NCBI GenBank assembly: GCA_002316385.1
Contig: DCDL01000027.1
Location: 664 to 34,631, forward strand
Length of the DNA stretch: 33,968 nucleotides
Direction of reading: 5' to 3'
Source of the DNA: Clostridium sp. UBA1056
GTDB taxonomy: Bacteria > Bacillota > Clostridia > Clostridiales > Clostridiaceae
Numbering within the stretch: the stretch's first letter is position 1; every line of letters begins with the position of its first letter. The position numbers and the translations under genes are program-made. The notes under the pieces are model-generated. The model had not been told where the DNA came from and ran no database searches. It saw only the letters and a list, made by a program, of their open reading frames with translations. This document shows, one piece after another, positions 1 to 8,723 of this stretch.

Positions 1-65
1 CTTATTCAATATTTATTTAGATCAGTTTATTTTGCGAAAGCCCCTTTTTATTTTAACTTATATGA
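1..65. other. non-coding left edge downstream of citF
   Basis: AT-rich stretch after the citF stop codon. I see no gene and no convincing hairpin terminator, so the citF operon may continue beyond the window or end just outside it. Confidence 0.5.
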
Positions 66-1604
66 TTATAATGTCTTTCTAACTACATCTATAACAGTTC
101 CATCTCTATATTCTACAACTGCAACTATATCTTCAGATAATTCTATTGCTTTAGGAGTTCCTGTTATTTTTTCAGCTATTTCCTTTAGCTCTTCTATAGT
201 TACCACATTAAGTTTTTTTGCTTTTAATTTTTCAATTAAATCAACTCTCTTAGGGTTCACAGCTATTCCTCTTTCAGTTACTATTACATCAATAGTTTCC
301 CCTGGAGTAGTTATAGTAGTTAGCTTATCTTTTATTATTGGTAATCTTGCCTTAGTTAGCTTTGTCACTATTATAGTAAGTTTAGAACCTGCTGCAGTAT
401 CTGCATGACCGCCAGAACCACCCATTATAGTACCATCTGAAGCAGTAGTAACATTTACATTAAAGTTCGTATCTATTTCTGTTGCTCCAAGTATTACTAT
501 ATCTAAGTTATTTACCACAGCTCCTTTGTTATGAGCATTTCCATACATAGAAGCTGACATGGTTATATGTTTTTTATTTTTAGCGCAAGACTCTACTGCC
601 TTTAGATCAAAGCATTGTACATCTAGTAAGCTATCAAATAATCCTTCTTCAAACATATCTACAATGTATCCAGTTATTCCACCAGATGCAAAACTACCTT
701 TGATTTCATTCTTCTTCATGTATTCTCTAAGTTCTGCAGCTACAGCTAGAGATATACCACCGGCTCCTGTTTGAAATGACATTTCATCTTTAACAAGCCC
801 TGAAGCTATCATAGCGTCTAAAGCATTCTTTGCAATTTTAAGTCCAATAGGATCTTTAGTAATTTGTGTAGTTCCTGATACTATTCCTGCTGGATTTCCT
901 ATAGAATCTACTTTAACTACATAATCCACATAAACTTGACTTATTTCTATTGGAGAGTTTGGATATGGTACTAGATTATCTGTAATAGCTATTACAGTAT
1001 CTGCATATTCTGCATCAGAAACTGCATATCCTAAAGCTCCACAGGCAGATTTGCCAGTAAGACCATTTATATTCCCATACATATCACTAGAAGGTGCTCC
1101 TAGAAATGCTATATCTATGTGTAAATCTCCACTTTCAATAGCTCTTGATCTACCTCCATGGGTATGCATTATAGCAGGATATTTTAGCTTTCCTTCTGAG
1201 ATAGCAGCTGCTACAGGACCTGATATATAGTTTGCATATATTTTAGATACAGTTCCATCTTCAATATATGCAACTAATGGCTTATGAGTTGGAAATATAG
1301 AGCTTGCTGCTACAGTTAAATCTTTTATACCTCTTTTAGCAATGGCCTCTAAAACCATATTAAGAATATAATCCCCATTTCTTAAGTGATGGTGGAAAGA
1401 TATACACATTCCATCCCTAAGCTGTACTTTATCTAAAACCTCATCTATGGAGTTTACTAACTTTTCATCTCCTGGAACTACAGGTTTAATTCTTGCTGAC
1501 ACACTTTTTAAAGGCTCCATATTTTTAAAAGCACCTTCAAAAGTCTTTACCTGTCCGTATCCTTCTATATAATCTGGAATCTCTCTTCCTAATATATTTT
1601 TCAT
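66..1604 (-). CDS. citF: citrate/citramalate lyase alpha subunit (acyl-ACP transferase)
   Basis: 512 residues, the usual CitF length. In this family the alpha subunit swaps the acetyl group on the lyase acyl carrier protein for the incoming acid, giving an acid-ACP thioester plus acetate. The protein has the glycine-rich CoA-transferase-like architecture of CitF, with stretches such as GSGGHADTAAGSK near residue 395. The ATG follows GAGGTGATAAC, a good ribosome site, and the gene lies 20 bp after citE. Because it sits behind glutamate mutase, methylaspartate ammonia-lyase and a mesaconase-type hydratase, the substrate is more likely (S)-citramalate than citrate. Sequence alone does not separate the two. 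It is the last gene of the pathway in the window. Confidence 0.92.
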   Translation of the reverse strand: MKNILGREIPDYIEGYGQVKTFEGAFKNMEPLKSVSARIKPVVPGDEKLVNSIDEVLDKVQLRDGMCISFHHHLRNGDYILNMVLEAIAKRGIKDLTVAASSIFPTHKPLVAYIEDGTVSKIYANYISGPVAAAISEGKLKYPAIMHTHGGRSRAIESGDLHIDIAFLGAPSSDMYGNINGLTGKSACGALGYAVSDAEYADTVIAITDNLVPYPNSPIEISQVYVDYVVKVDSIGNPAGIVSGTTQITKDPIGLKIAKNALDAMIASGLVKDEMSFQTGAGGISLAVAAELREYMKKNEIKGSFASGGITGYIVDMFEEGLFDSLLDVQCFDLKAVESCAKNKKHITMSASMYGNAHNKGAVVNNLDIVILGATEIDTNFNVNVTTASDGTIMGGSGGHADTAAGSKLTIIVTKLTKARLPIIKDKLTTITTPGETIDVIVTERGIAVNPKRVDLIEKLKAKKLNVVTIEELKEIAEKITGTPKAIELSEDIVAVVEYRDGTVIDVVRKTL

Positions 1605-1624
1605 GTTATCACCTCAATCCCTCA

Positions 1625-2494
1625 TTAAATAAGACCTAGTTTTTTACTTAAATCTACAGTAGTTTTTGCTCTATTTATAACTGGTGCATCTACCATTTTA
1701 CCATCTAGAGAAAATACTCCTTTGCCTTCCCTTTCGGCTTCCTCCATAGCATCTAGTACTCTTTGAGCATAGATTATCTCTGCCTCAGTTGGAGCATATA
1801 CTTGGTGTATAGTATCAATCTGTCTTGGATTAATTGATGCTTTTCCAGTCATTCCAAGGGATTTTGCTAATAAAGTATCTTTCTTTAATCCTTCAAAGTC
1901 ATTTGTGTCTGTAAAAGGAGTATCAATACTATCTACTCTCATGGCCTTGCAAGCTACAGCTACTCTATTTCTAGCATAAAATATTTCATTACCTTCTTTA
2001 GTTCTCTTAACACCCATATCAGAGGTTAAGTCTTCTCCACCTAAAAGAACTGCTACTACTCTATCTGAAGATTTTATAATACTATATACATTTTCAACAC
2101 CATAAGCGCTTTCTACTATTGGTATTAATTTTATAGCCTTATCTTCAAAGCCTTCTTCTCTTTCTATTTTATCAAGTCTACTGCTAATTTCTATAAGTTC
2201 ATCCTCTGTTGCCTTTGGAACCATTAATGCATCTGGTTTAACTCTAGCAATAATATCTATATCTTCATTAGAAAACTCTGTAGTAAGTGGATTTATTCTA
2301 ACTACCACCTCTACTCCAGTATAATCAACATTTTTAATTGCTTCTCTAACAAGTATTCTAGCACTATCTTTTTCTGTAAGACTTACTGCATCCTCTAAAT
2401 CAAGAATTATAGAATCTGAACCTAAGATTGCAGCATCTTGTAGCATTCCTGGATTGTTTCCTGGCATAAAAAGCATAGTTCTTCTTAATTTCAT
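1625..2494 (-). CDS. citE: citrate/citramalate lyase beta subunit (acyl-ACP lyase)
   Basis: 289 residues of the HpcH/HpaI-CitE TIM-barrel family. The beta subunit cleaves the citramalyl-ACP (or citryl-ACP) thioester, here predicted to release pyruvate and regenerate acetyl-ACP. It opens with the family signature RRTMLFMPGNN. LDLEDAV near residue 32 and IVESAYGV near residue 125 carry the acidic residues expected to bind Mg2+. The ATG follows a GGGGGTG ribosome site, and the gene is 11 bp from citD, consistent with tight coupling of the three subunits. Free-standing CitE-like proteins exist, but the adjacent citD and citF make a true lyase subunit the best call. Confidence 0.93.
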   Translation of the reverse strand: MKLRRTMLFMPGNNPGMLQDAAILGSDSIILDLEDAVSLTEKDSARILVREAIKNVDYTGVEVVVRINPLTTEFSNEDIDIIARVKPDALMVPKATEDELIEISSRLDKIEREEGFEDKAIKLIPIVESAYGVENVYSIIKSSDRVVAVLLGGEDLTSDMGVKRTKEGNEIFYARNRVAVACKAMRVDSIDTPFTDTNDFEGLKKDTLLAKSLGMTGKASINPRQIDTIHQVYAPTEAEIIYAQRVLDAMEEAEREGKGVFSLDGKMVDAPVINRAKTTVDLSKKLGLI

Positions 2495-2505
2495 ATTTAC
2501 ACCCC

Positions 2506-2769
2506 CTACTGCGCTCTTTTTACTGCAGTTTCAACTCTAGCTCTTATTGTATAGTCAAGAGCTCCTTTATCCTGAGCTTTCACAATAGCATCTTTTACTT
2601 CTAAAGCTTCTAAAGTTTCTCTAATAGCTTTTTCTATTTCTGCTCCAAATTGTTTCATAACCATACTTTCAAGTTCTATGGCTATCCCACCTTCTTCATT
2701 AGGCATGATTATAACATATATATCATTGGATTCTAGAGTTCCAGCCTTTGAAATTTTGTTAATTACCAT
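2506..2769 (-). CDS. citD: citrate/citramalate lyase gamma subunit (acyl carrier protein)
   Basis: 87-residue acyl carrier protein of the lyase complex. In the family a serine in the GTLES motif carries the phosphoribosyl-dephospho-CoA prosthetic group. Here the motif reads AGTLESND with Ser14 at the expected position, so the protein should be competent for modification. It is the first gene of the citD-citE-citF set, with ribosome site AGAGGTGAT before the ATG. It is separated from the upstream hydratase gene by 118 bp holding a perfect inverted repeat. The enzymes that make and attach the prosthetic group are not in this window. Confidence 0.93.
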   Translation of the reverse strand: MVINKISKAGTLESNDIYVIIMPNEEGGIAIELESMVMKQFGAEIEKAIRETLEALEVKDAIVKAQDKGALDYTIRARVETAVKRAQ

Positions 2770-2843
2770 CTAAATCACCTCTACATGTAGTAATTCTTAA
2801 ACTAAATATTATAAATTTATTTCTATAATACTTAGTCCTAAAA

Positions 2844-2867
2844 GATAATATTAACTATAATATTATC
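2844..2867. repeat. perfect 10-bp inverted repeat between hydratase beta subunit and citD
   Basis: GATAATATTA and TAATATTATC are exact reverse complements separated by ACTA. On the minus strand this forms an all-A/T hairpin, apart from one terminal G-C pair, with a 4-nt loop. No U-run of terminator type follows, so it may be an mRNA-stability or processing element, or an operator. Function unknown. Confidence 0.6.
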
Positions 2868-2887
2868 TATCTATTACTCTCTTCAAT

Positions 2888-3445
2888 TTATTTTTTACTG
2901 TTTAAATAAGCTTCTCTACCTACCTCATATAAGTTATTTCCTTCCGAATCTATAACTACAACTATAGGTAAATCTTCTACTTCAAGCCTTCTTATAGCTT
3001 CAGCTCCTAAATCTTCATAGGTAACTATTTCTGCTTTCTTTACACACTTACCAATAAGGGCTGCAGCTCCACCAATAGCTCCAAAGTATACGGCTTTATT
3101 TTTCTTCATAGACTCTACCACTTCACTATTTCTTAACCCTTTTCCGATCATACCTTTTAAGCCATGATCTAAAAGTGCTGGTGTATATGCATCCATTCTA
3201 TAGCTAGTAGTTGGACCTGCTGAACCTATAGCCATTCCTTCCTTTGCTGGAGTTGGTCCCACATAGTATATAACAGCATCCTTCACATCTATAGGAAGCT
3301 CTTCTCCTTTTTCTAAAAGCTCTGCAAGTCTTTTATGAGCAGCATCTCTTCCTGTATATATAACTCCACTTAATAAAACACTATCTCCAGCTTTTAAATC
3401 TTTAACTTTTTCTTCTGTAAGTGGTGTAGTTATTCTCTTTTCCAT
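2888..3445 (-). CDS. class I Fe-S hydratase beta subunit (predicted mesaconase, C-terminal swivelling domain)
   Basis: 185 residues matching the C-terminal half of class I iron-sulfur hydro-lyases (fumarase and L-tartrate dehydratase beta subunits). The motif GPTTSYRMD near residue 80 is typical of the domain. In two-subunit enzymes this part closes over the Fe-S active site supplied by the alpha subunit. It starts 16 bp after the alpha gene. In glutamate-fermenting clostridia a two-subunit class I hydratase hydrates mesaconate to (S)-citramalate, and the neighbouring methylaspartate ammonia-lyase and lyase genes point to that role. Fumarase activity is a real alternative and could coexist. 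Confidence 0.87.
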   Translation of the reverse strand: MEKRITTPLTEEKVKDLKAGDSVLLSGVIYTGRDAAHKRLAELLEKGEELPIDVKDAVIYYVGPTPAKEGMAIGSAGPTTSYRMDAYTPALLDHGLKGMIGKGLRNSEVVESMKKNKAVYFGAIGGAAALIGKCVKKAEIVTYEDLGAEAIRRLEVEDLPIVVVIDSEGNNLYEVGREAYLNSKK

Positions 3446-3461
3446 AAACCTTACCCCCTAA

Positions 3462-4304
3462 TTATAGCTCTATCTCTGCATGTCTTGTAGCATGACAATT
3501 AATATTTACAGCTACTGGAAGCCCTGCAATATGAGTTGGATATGTTTCTATATTTACAGCTAGTGCTGTTGTCTTCCCACCAAAACCTTGAGGTCCTATA
3601 CCTAGTTCATTTATCATAGTTACTAGCTCTTCCTCTAACTTTGCATAGAACGGATTTTCATTTCTTACATCTATAGATCTAATAAGTGCCTTTTTAGCAA
3701 TTGTTGCAGCCTTATCAAAGGTTCCTCCAATTCCTACACCAACAATTATTGGTGGACATGGATTTGGACCTGCTTCTTTAACTACTTTTATTATAAAATC
3801 CTTAACACCTTGAAGTCCATCTGAAGGCTTTAACATTTTTATTTGACTCATATTTTCAGAACCAAAGCCCTTAGGTGCTACAGTAATCTTTAGCTTATCT
3901 CCTGGGACTATATTGTAGTAAATCATAGCTGGAGTATTATCCTTTGTATTTACTCTATCTAATGGATCCTTAACTACAGATTTTCTTAGGTATCCATCCT
4001 TGTATCCTTGTCTTACACCTTCATTTATAGCATCTTCAAGAGATCCTTCAACAACTTGAACTTCTTGACCGATTTCTATAAATACACAAGCCACACCAGT
4101 ATCTTGACACATAGGCATATCTTCATTTTTAGCTATATCAGCATTTACTAATATTTTATTTAATATACCCTTTGCAATATCCCAATCTTCTTCCTCATGA
4201 GATTTTATAAGTCTATTTTTTATATCACTACCTAAATAGTAATTTGCATCTATACATAATTTTCTTATAGCTTCTGTTATCTGTGAAACTTTAATTTCTC
4301 TCAT
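3462..4304 (-). CDS. class I Fe-S hydratase alpha subunit (predicted mesaconase)
   Basis: 280 residues from the chosen ATG, catalytic [4Fe-4S] subunit of a class I hydratase. Three cysteine motifs fit the cluster ligands: MPMCQDTG, GPNPCPP and NINCHATRH. The reading frame is open 21 bp further upstream, but AGGAGG lies inside that extension, 7 bp before the ATG at 4304, so the shorter form (MREIKV) is the real start. It follows the terminator of the glutamate mutase operon by about 115 bp and opens a second unit with the beta subunit and the lyase genes. I found no convincing promoter in that gap. The substrate, mesaconate rather than fumarate, is inferred from context. Confidence 0.88.
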   Translation of the reverse strand: MREIKVSQITEAIRKLCIDANYYLGSDIKNRLIKSHEEEDWDIAKGILNKILVNADIAKNEDMPMCQDTGVACVFIEIGQEVQVVEGSLEDAINEGVRQGYKDGYLRKSVVKDPLDRVNTKDNTPAMIYYNIVPGDKLKITVAPKGFGSENMSQIKMLKPSDGLQGVKDFIIKVVKEAGPNPCPPIIVGVGIGGTFDKAATIAKKALIRSIDVRNENPFYAKLEEELVTMINELGIGPQGFGGKTTALAVNIETYPTHIAGLPVAVNINCHATRHAEIEL

Positions 4305-4419
4305 ATATAATCCTCCTAAATCCATTAATTAAATACATTATTTATAAGGCTAATTTACTAATGCAGTTTTATTAAAATCCCATGAATAATATTTTTCATT
4401 TATATAATTATCATAAGTA

Positions 4420-4449
4420 AAAAGGCAGTTCTCAATTAAACCGCCTTTT
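4420..4449 (-). terminator. Rho-independent terminator after methylaspartate ammonia-lyase
   Basis: On the minus strand AAAGGCGGTT pairs with AACTGCCTTT (one G-U pair) around an 8-nt loop and is followed by TTTTTA. It lies 18 bp past the mal stop and separates the gntR-glm-mal unit from the hydratase-lyase unit, perhaps as a partial attenuator. Confidence 0.85.
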
Positions 4450-4466
4450 ACTTTATACCAAGTGTA

Positions 4467-5711
4467 TTATTTATTTCTTCTATTTACTAAGGCAACAACC
4501 CTATTCATTTCATTGTTTACTATCATGTAACCTTCATCAACACCCATACCTGGTTTAGCTAGGCATTGATCTGCTCCACAAGCCATAGCAATGTTAGTGC
4601 AAACTTCTGCTGATCTGTTTGTTTCATTACATGTTCCACCACAGTAAGCTCCAACATTTTTCTTCTTACAGTATAGTATAGCTTCTATTGTATTATTTAC
4701 TCCTCCAAGGTCTGGAGTTTTTATTTGAAGCATATGTCCTGAATTGTTATCTGCAAAGAATGCTACATCTTCATAAGTGTTACACCATTCATCTGCAACT
4801 AATTCTACGTTGATATTTCTGTTATCAAGTTCAGCTGTTAGCTCTCTTAAGGCTTCCATTTGTCTTTCTCTATGCTCTACGTCCATTGGTCCTTCTATTC
4901 TTAATTTAAATGGTTTAGCAGCCTCTTCTAAAGTTGCTATGTAGTCTGCCATTGCTTTTGTATCACAATCAAATGCAACTCCTATAGTTCCATAAACATC
5001 TATATGGAATATTGGATTATAATCTTCACTAGTTCTTAATTTTAAAACTCTATCACTTAACCATTTTACATATTCAAGAAGTTTTTCACCTTTTAAGCCT
5101 AACTTCTCTTCTACGTTATTAATTAAAGCATGAGGTAAAACGTCCGCGCCTTTGATAATCATCTTATCAGCATTGCTATATCTGTCATCTCCTGACTGAG
5201 TAAATATAGGAATTCTATTAATTTCTACTCCTGTGTTATATTCATCTCTTACAACTTCAGCCATAGTAACTTTTTTAGCTTTAGCTACACCATCAAGGAT
5301 AGCTTGAGTTATTCCATATCTAATAGCTGTATGAAGTCTTTTTCCACTTACAGTCATTTTATCAAACTCTTCAGCTAGGCTTTTAAAGTTGTTTAATTCT
5401 CTACCTATAAGTTTTGGTGCTATTTCCTTCTCTATAACTGGTATAAAGTCTTTAGCTAAGAATAATGGGTCACGTCCACCTGCTCCTGAATATTGAACAG
5501 CTGCACAATCTCCGTGTGCTACTTGGCCATCTTCAAGTATTAACATTACAGATATAGATTCTCCTGCTTGTCTTATAGACGTAAATCCTTCAGTAACTGG
5601 CTCCCCAACATAAGTAAATCCATCATGACCAGCTCCAGCTTTTATAGCTCTTTGGTCATCAAAATAAAATCCAGTTCTCCCTGCAGAACACACTACATCA
5701 ACAATTTTCAT
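4467..5711 (-). CDS. mal: methylaspartate ammonia-lyase (3-methylaspartase)
   Basis: 414 residues, enolase-superfamily lyase that removes ammonia from (2S,3S)-3-methylaspartate to give mesaconate. The residues described for the C. tetanomorphum enzyme fall at identical numbers: Gln172, His194, the Mg2+ ligands Asp238, Glu273 and Asp307, the catalytic base Lys331, and Thr360-Cys361. The ATG follows AAGGTG. It is the last gene of the gntR-glmS-glmL-glmE-mal unit, 71 bp after glmE, and is followed by a terminator. This near-perfect active-site match makes it one of the firmest calls here. Confidence 0.97.
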   Translation of the reverse strand: MKIVDVVCSAGRTGFYFDDQRAIKAGAGHDGFTYVGEPVTEGFTSIRQAGESISVMLILEDGQVAHGDCAAVQYSGAGGRDPLFLAKDFIPVIEKEIAPKLIGRELNNFKSLAEEFDKMTVSGKRLHTAIRYGITQAILDGVAKAKKVTMAEVVRDEYNTGVEINRIPIFTQSGDDRYSNADKMIIKGADVLPHALINNVEEKLGLKGEKLLEYVKWLSDRVLKLRTSEDYNPIFHIDVYGTIGVAFDCDTKAMADYIATLEEAAKPFKLRIEGPMDVEHRERQMEALRELTAELDNRNINVELVADEWCNTYEDVAFFADNNSGHMLQIKTPDLGGVNNTIEAILYCKKKNVGAYCGGTCNETNRSAEVCTNIAMACGADQCLAKPGMGVDEGYMIVNNEMNRVVALVNRRNK

Positions 5712-5782
5712 TTAAATACACCTTGCTTTCTATAATTTAAGAATTTTATATTAGTTCATTGTTAGCTTATAAATCTTATATA

Positions 5783-7237
5783 CTATTTTTCTGGTCTTCC
5801 AACAAGTTTTCCTTTTCCTACAGCAAATATATCATCTATAGTCATTTGGAATCCAACTGGACGATTTTCGTATCTTCCTCTTTCGTCTAACTTCTTCATA
5901 TTGAAAGCTTTAAGCTCTGCTGTAAATGGAACATTTCCAAATTTAAGGTATCTTACTGCTCCATTGTTATCTCTTGCAGGCATCATTTTACCAGCATTAT
6001 ATTTGCTTGGTGCAAATGGAATATCTATAACTCCCATGTCAAATCCCTTAACAGCACCCTTAGCTAAATCACCGTTTCCTACTTCGTATAGCTTATCTAC
6101 CATGCATCTTGTTTCAGCTTTAATTATTGCAATTTCAGTTCTAAGCTCATCAGATAAGTGCATTTGTTGACCTTTTAATAAATTTAATGTCATTTTGGTT
6201 GCTCTTATACCTTGAGCATTTGCTTCTTTAGTTGGTATTCCTATAGCTTCGTGTGGAGTTTTAACTATAACTTTTGTAGCTCCTGCTAATGCTGCAGCTG
6301 CTGCTCCTGTAGATATAACCCCAAAAGCTTTAGCTTCATCAGCTGGGAATCCTCCCATCCATTGGTGGAATACTGTTGTTAAATAAACATCTCCATATCC
6401 ATAAGCTCTTAAGTAATCACTACATTGCTCTTCTAGAGCTCTAATTGCCGCTACATCTTGTATTAAGTTACCACACTGGCCATATCCAACTGTAATATTT
6501 TTAACACCTTGCTCTGCTGCAAGTAGTGCCTCTACTATTGCAACTGCATTAGATGTACTTGGTGGTACTAAAGTTCCTGTTAATGGACCAAAAGGCTCTC
6601 TATTTATCGCTATTCCCTGCTCTTCATAAAATCCTACTAATCTATCACAGTATTGCCAATCAAGAATAGTTTTTTCTAATGTAACACTTTTAGCGTATGG
6701 TATATTGTATGATATACCACCACCTTCATTTGATGTCCAACCTGATGCATGAGTAATTTCTGCAAGTAGTCTACCATCTGGAGTACCGTGTCTTGATTCT
6801 AATGGTAAGTTTACAGATTCAAAAACTTGTCTACATCCTTTAACACCATGGTTAACTCCTGGGAATCCATTAAGAAGTGATCTTCTAGCTTTTATACTTT
6901 CTTGTATTCCCACTTCACATTCTTCATATCTATTTTGTCTTGTATAACTATCTATTGTTGATGGTAAAAGGTCTGCTCCACCTTCTTTATCTAAATAGTT
7001 TAGTAGTTCTATGTGGCTATCTAATAAAGCTACACCGGCCCTAGGTTGAGCTAATGTTATGCCCGCTTCCTTTGCTTCAATTAATTTCTTTGCAAAGTTT
7101 TTATGTGCTGGAATTTTTTTGTTGTAGTCTATAGCCTCCTGTAAATCTACTTCTTTACCTGTTGGCCATTGTGCTAAAACCTCTTCTCTTGTCTTAAAAA
7201 ACTCTTCCTCGGTCCACTTTTTGTTTTTTAGTTCCAC
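5783..7237 (-). CDS. glmE: glutamate mutase epsilon subunit (methylaspartate mutase E)
   Basis: 484 residues, the catalytic TIM-barrel subunit. With GlmS and adenosylcobalamin it interconverts L-glutamate and (2S,3S)-3-methylaspartate by a radical carbon-skeleton rearrangement. The substrate-binding arginine claw known from C. cochlearium is present at the same positions (Arg66, Arg100, Arg149), as is the catalytic Glu171. Translation starts at GTG, preceded by GGAGG at 9 nt. It follows glmL by 21 bp. Clusters of this type commonly carry the order S-L-E, as here. Confidence 0.97.
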   Translation of the reverse strand: MELKNKKWTEEEFFKTREEVLAQWPTGKEVDLQEAIDYNKKIPAHKNFAKKLIEAKEAGITLAQPRAGVALLDSHIELLNYLDKEGGADLLPSTIDSYTRQNRYEECEVGIQESIKARRSLLNGFPGVNHGVKGCRQVFESVNLPLESRHGTPDGRLLAEITHASGWTSNEGGGISYNIPYAKSVTLEKTILDWQYCDRLVGFYEEQGIAINREPFGPLTGTLVPPSTSNAVAIVEALLAAEQGVKNITVGYGQCGNLIQDVAAIRALEEQCSDYLRAYGYGDVYLTTVFHQWMGGFPADEAKAFGVISTGAAAAALAGATKVIVKTPHEAIGIPTKEANAQGIRATKMTLNLLKGQQMHLSDELRTEIAIIKAETRCMVDKLYEVGNGDLAKGAVKGFDMGVIDIPFAPSKYNAGKMMPARDNNGAVRYLKFGNVPFTAELKAFNMKKLDERGRYENRPVGFQMTIDDIFAVGKGKLVGRPEK

Positions 7238-7258
7238 TTTAACTTACCTCCTAGTAAT

Positions 7259-8653
7259 TTACACTTCCACTAAATATTTTTTCATTATTCTTACTGCCTT
7301 ATCGGGATAGTCCTGAGCTAGCAAACCCATTGATGATAATATATAAGTCTTATCCACTAAAGTTTTTGGATTTCTAGGCCTTAAAGATGTCGCATTCTCC
7401 TTCTTAAAGGTTCCTGCTTTTAATATTTCGCCTGGATTCTTGCTATGAACTAAAACTCCTCCTGTACCAATAATATATTTTACATCCATAAGATCTTTTC
7501 CTAATTGATTGTATACAGCTCCCATAGGAGTATATATGCACTCAACGGTACCACAGTGCCTTTCCATGGAAAGCTCTGTAGCTGCCTTTGCCATAGCTTC
7601 ATCAAATTTTATATCTTCATCTGTTTCAGGTACCATTTTGATATTTCTATTTCTATATTTACATCTTCCTTCAATGTCTATCTTTCTATCTTTGTCATTT
7701 AAATATGCTCTAAGCTTTCTACTACCTGCCGCTTCCCAGAGGGACACTGCTGAATATCTCATACCTAAATCCCCTTCTACAGTTCTCTTAGCAAAAGGTT
7801 CTTCTAGTCCCTTCATGTTTACTCCACCCTTAGTTGGCTCTCCATATCCAATAGAGTGTACATCAGTAGTAGCTCCACCTATATCAACAATAATTAAGTC
7901 TCCTATACCTTCTTCTTCATCAGTGCCTTCACCTAATACTCTAGCTGCTTTAAGTACAGCTGCTGGTGTAGGCATTAATATTCCATTTATATAATTTTCT
8001 GCATTGGATAGTCCTTTTGCATCGGTTATCCTATTCATGAATACCTTTCTTATCTCTTCTCTTGCTGGCTCTACATTTAGAACATTTAGTTGTGGCATAA
8101 CATTTTCTGTTATGCTGAAATAGAATCCTGCTTTTTCAAAGATATCTCTTATATCATCATTAGCACTTTTATTTCCTGCCACAACTATAGGAAGATTAAC
8201 ATCTAAATCTACTAACATTTTCGCATTATGTAGAATACATTGTTTATTTCCTCCATTAGTCCCACCAGCTAAAAGAATTATATCTACATCAGAATTTTTT
8301 ATTTCTAATACTTCATCTCTAGTTAATTCATAACTATATACTTTTATAACTCGAGCTCCTGCTCCTAAAGCAGCTCTCTTAGCTGCCTCTGCTGTAAGGT
8401 CTGGCACAAGTCCAATTGCTACCATCTTTAAGCCTCCAGCTGCAGATGAACAAGCAAGTTTTTCAACGAAATTTACTTCTTTTCCCTCAAGCTTATTCAC
8501 GAGTTTGTCATAAGCTTTATTAAATCCTATCATTATGTCATCTTCGATAGTTGTTATATCCTTGGCTGTAGCTAATATTTCTTCATTATCTATATCTACT
8601 GCAGTCAATTTGGTATAAGTACTACCAAAATCTAAAAGTAAATATGCATTCAT
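7259..8653 (-). CDS. glmL: glutamate mutase reactivation protein GlmL (MutL)
   Basis: 464 residues of the actin/Hsp70-type ATPase fold. Phosphate-binding signatures are visible at the N-terminus (DFGSTYTKLTAVD, residues 8-20) and near residue 255 (DIGGATTDVHS). Such proteins act as chaperones that exchange inactivated cobalamin on B12 mutases for fresh coenzyme at the expense of ATP. For GlmL this role is inferred from related diol dehydratase reactivases and from its fixed place between glmS and glmE. The ribosome site is GGAGTG. A 70-bp gap to glmS carries a short inverted repeat but no clear promoter. Confidence 0.93.
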   Translation of the reverse strand: MNAYLLLDFGSTYTKLTAVDIDNEEILATAKDITTIEDDIMIGFNKAYDKLVNKLEGKEVNFVEKLACSSAAGGLKMVAIGLVPDLTAEAAKRAALGAGARVIKVYSYELTRDEVLEIKNSDVDIILLAGGTNGGNKQCILHNAKMLVDLDVNLPIVVAGNKSANDDIRDIFEKAGFYFSITENVMPQLNVLNVEPAREEIRKVFMNRITDAKGLSNAENYINGILMPTPAAVLKAARVLGEGTDEEEGIGDLIIVDIGGATTDVHSIGYGEPTKGGVNMKGLEEPFAKRTVEGDLGMRYSAVSLWEAAGSRKLRAYLNDKDRKIDIEGRCKYRNRNIKMVPETDEDIKFDEAMAKAATELSMERHCGTVECIYTPMGAVYNQLGKDLMDVKYIIGTGGVLVHSKNPGEILKAGTFKKENATSLRPRNPKTLVDKTYILSSMGLLAQDYPDKAVRIMKKYLVEV

Positions 8654-8723
8654 TTAAATCACTCCAGCTCTATTATAGTCCCAAGTAAAATTTACTTCAG
8701 TTAATTATTCTATGTCTTTAAGT

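Noticed and set aside
2844..2867. The inverted repeat before citD as a terminator
   Set aside because: The stem is almost entirely A/T and is not followed by a U-run.
3462..4304. L-tartrate dehydratase or plain fumarase as the hydratase call
   Set aside because: Sequence family is shared, but the surrounding pathway genes favour mesaconase; fumarase activity is kept as an alternative.
4305..4419. TATAAA near 4338 as a promoter for the hydratase-lyase unit
   Set aside because: No acceptable -35 hexamer at 16-18 bp; base composition explains the match.
7509..7994. Long plus-strand reading frame opposite glmL
   Set aside because: A shadow of the real gene; the minus strand encodes a well-recognised protein.
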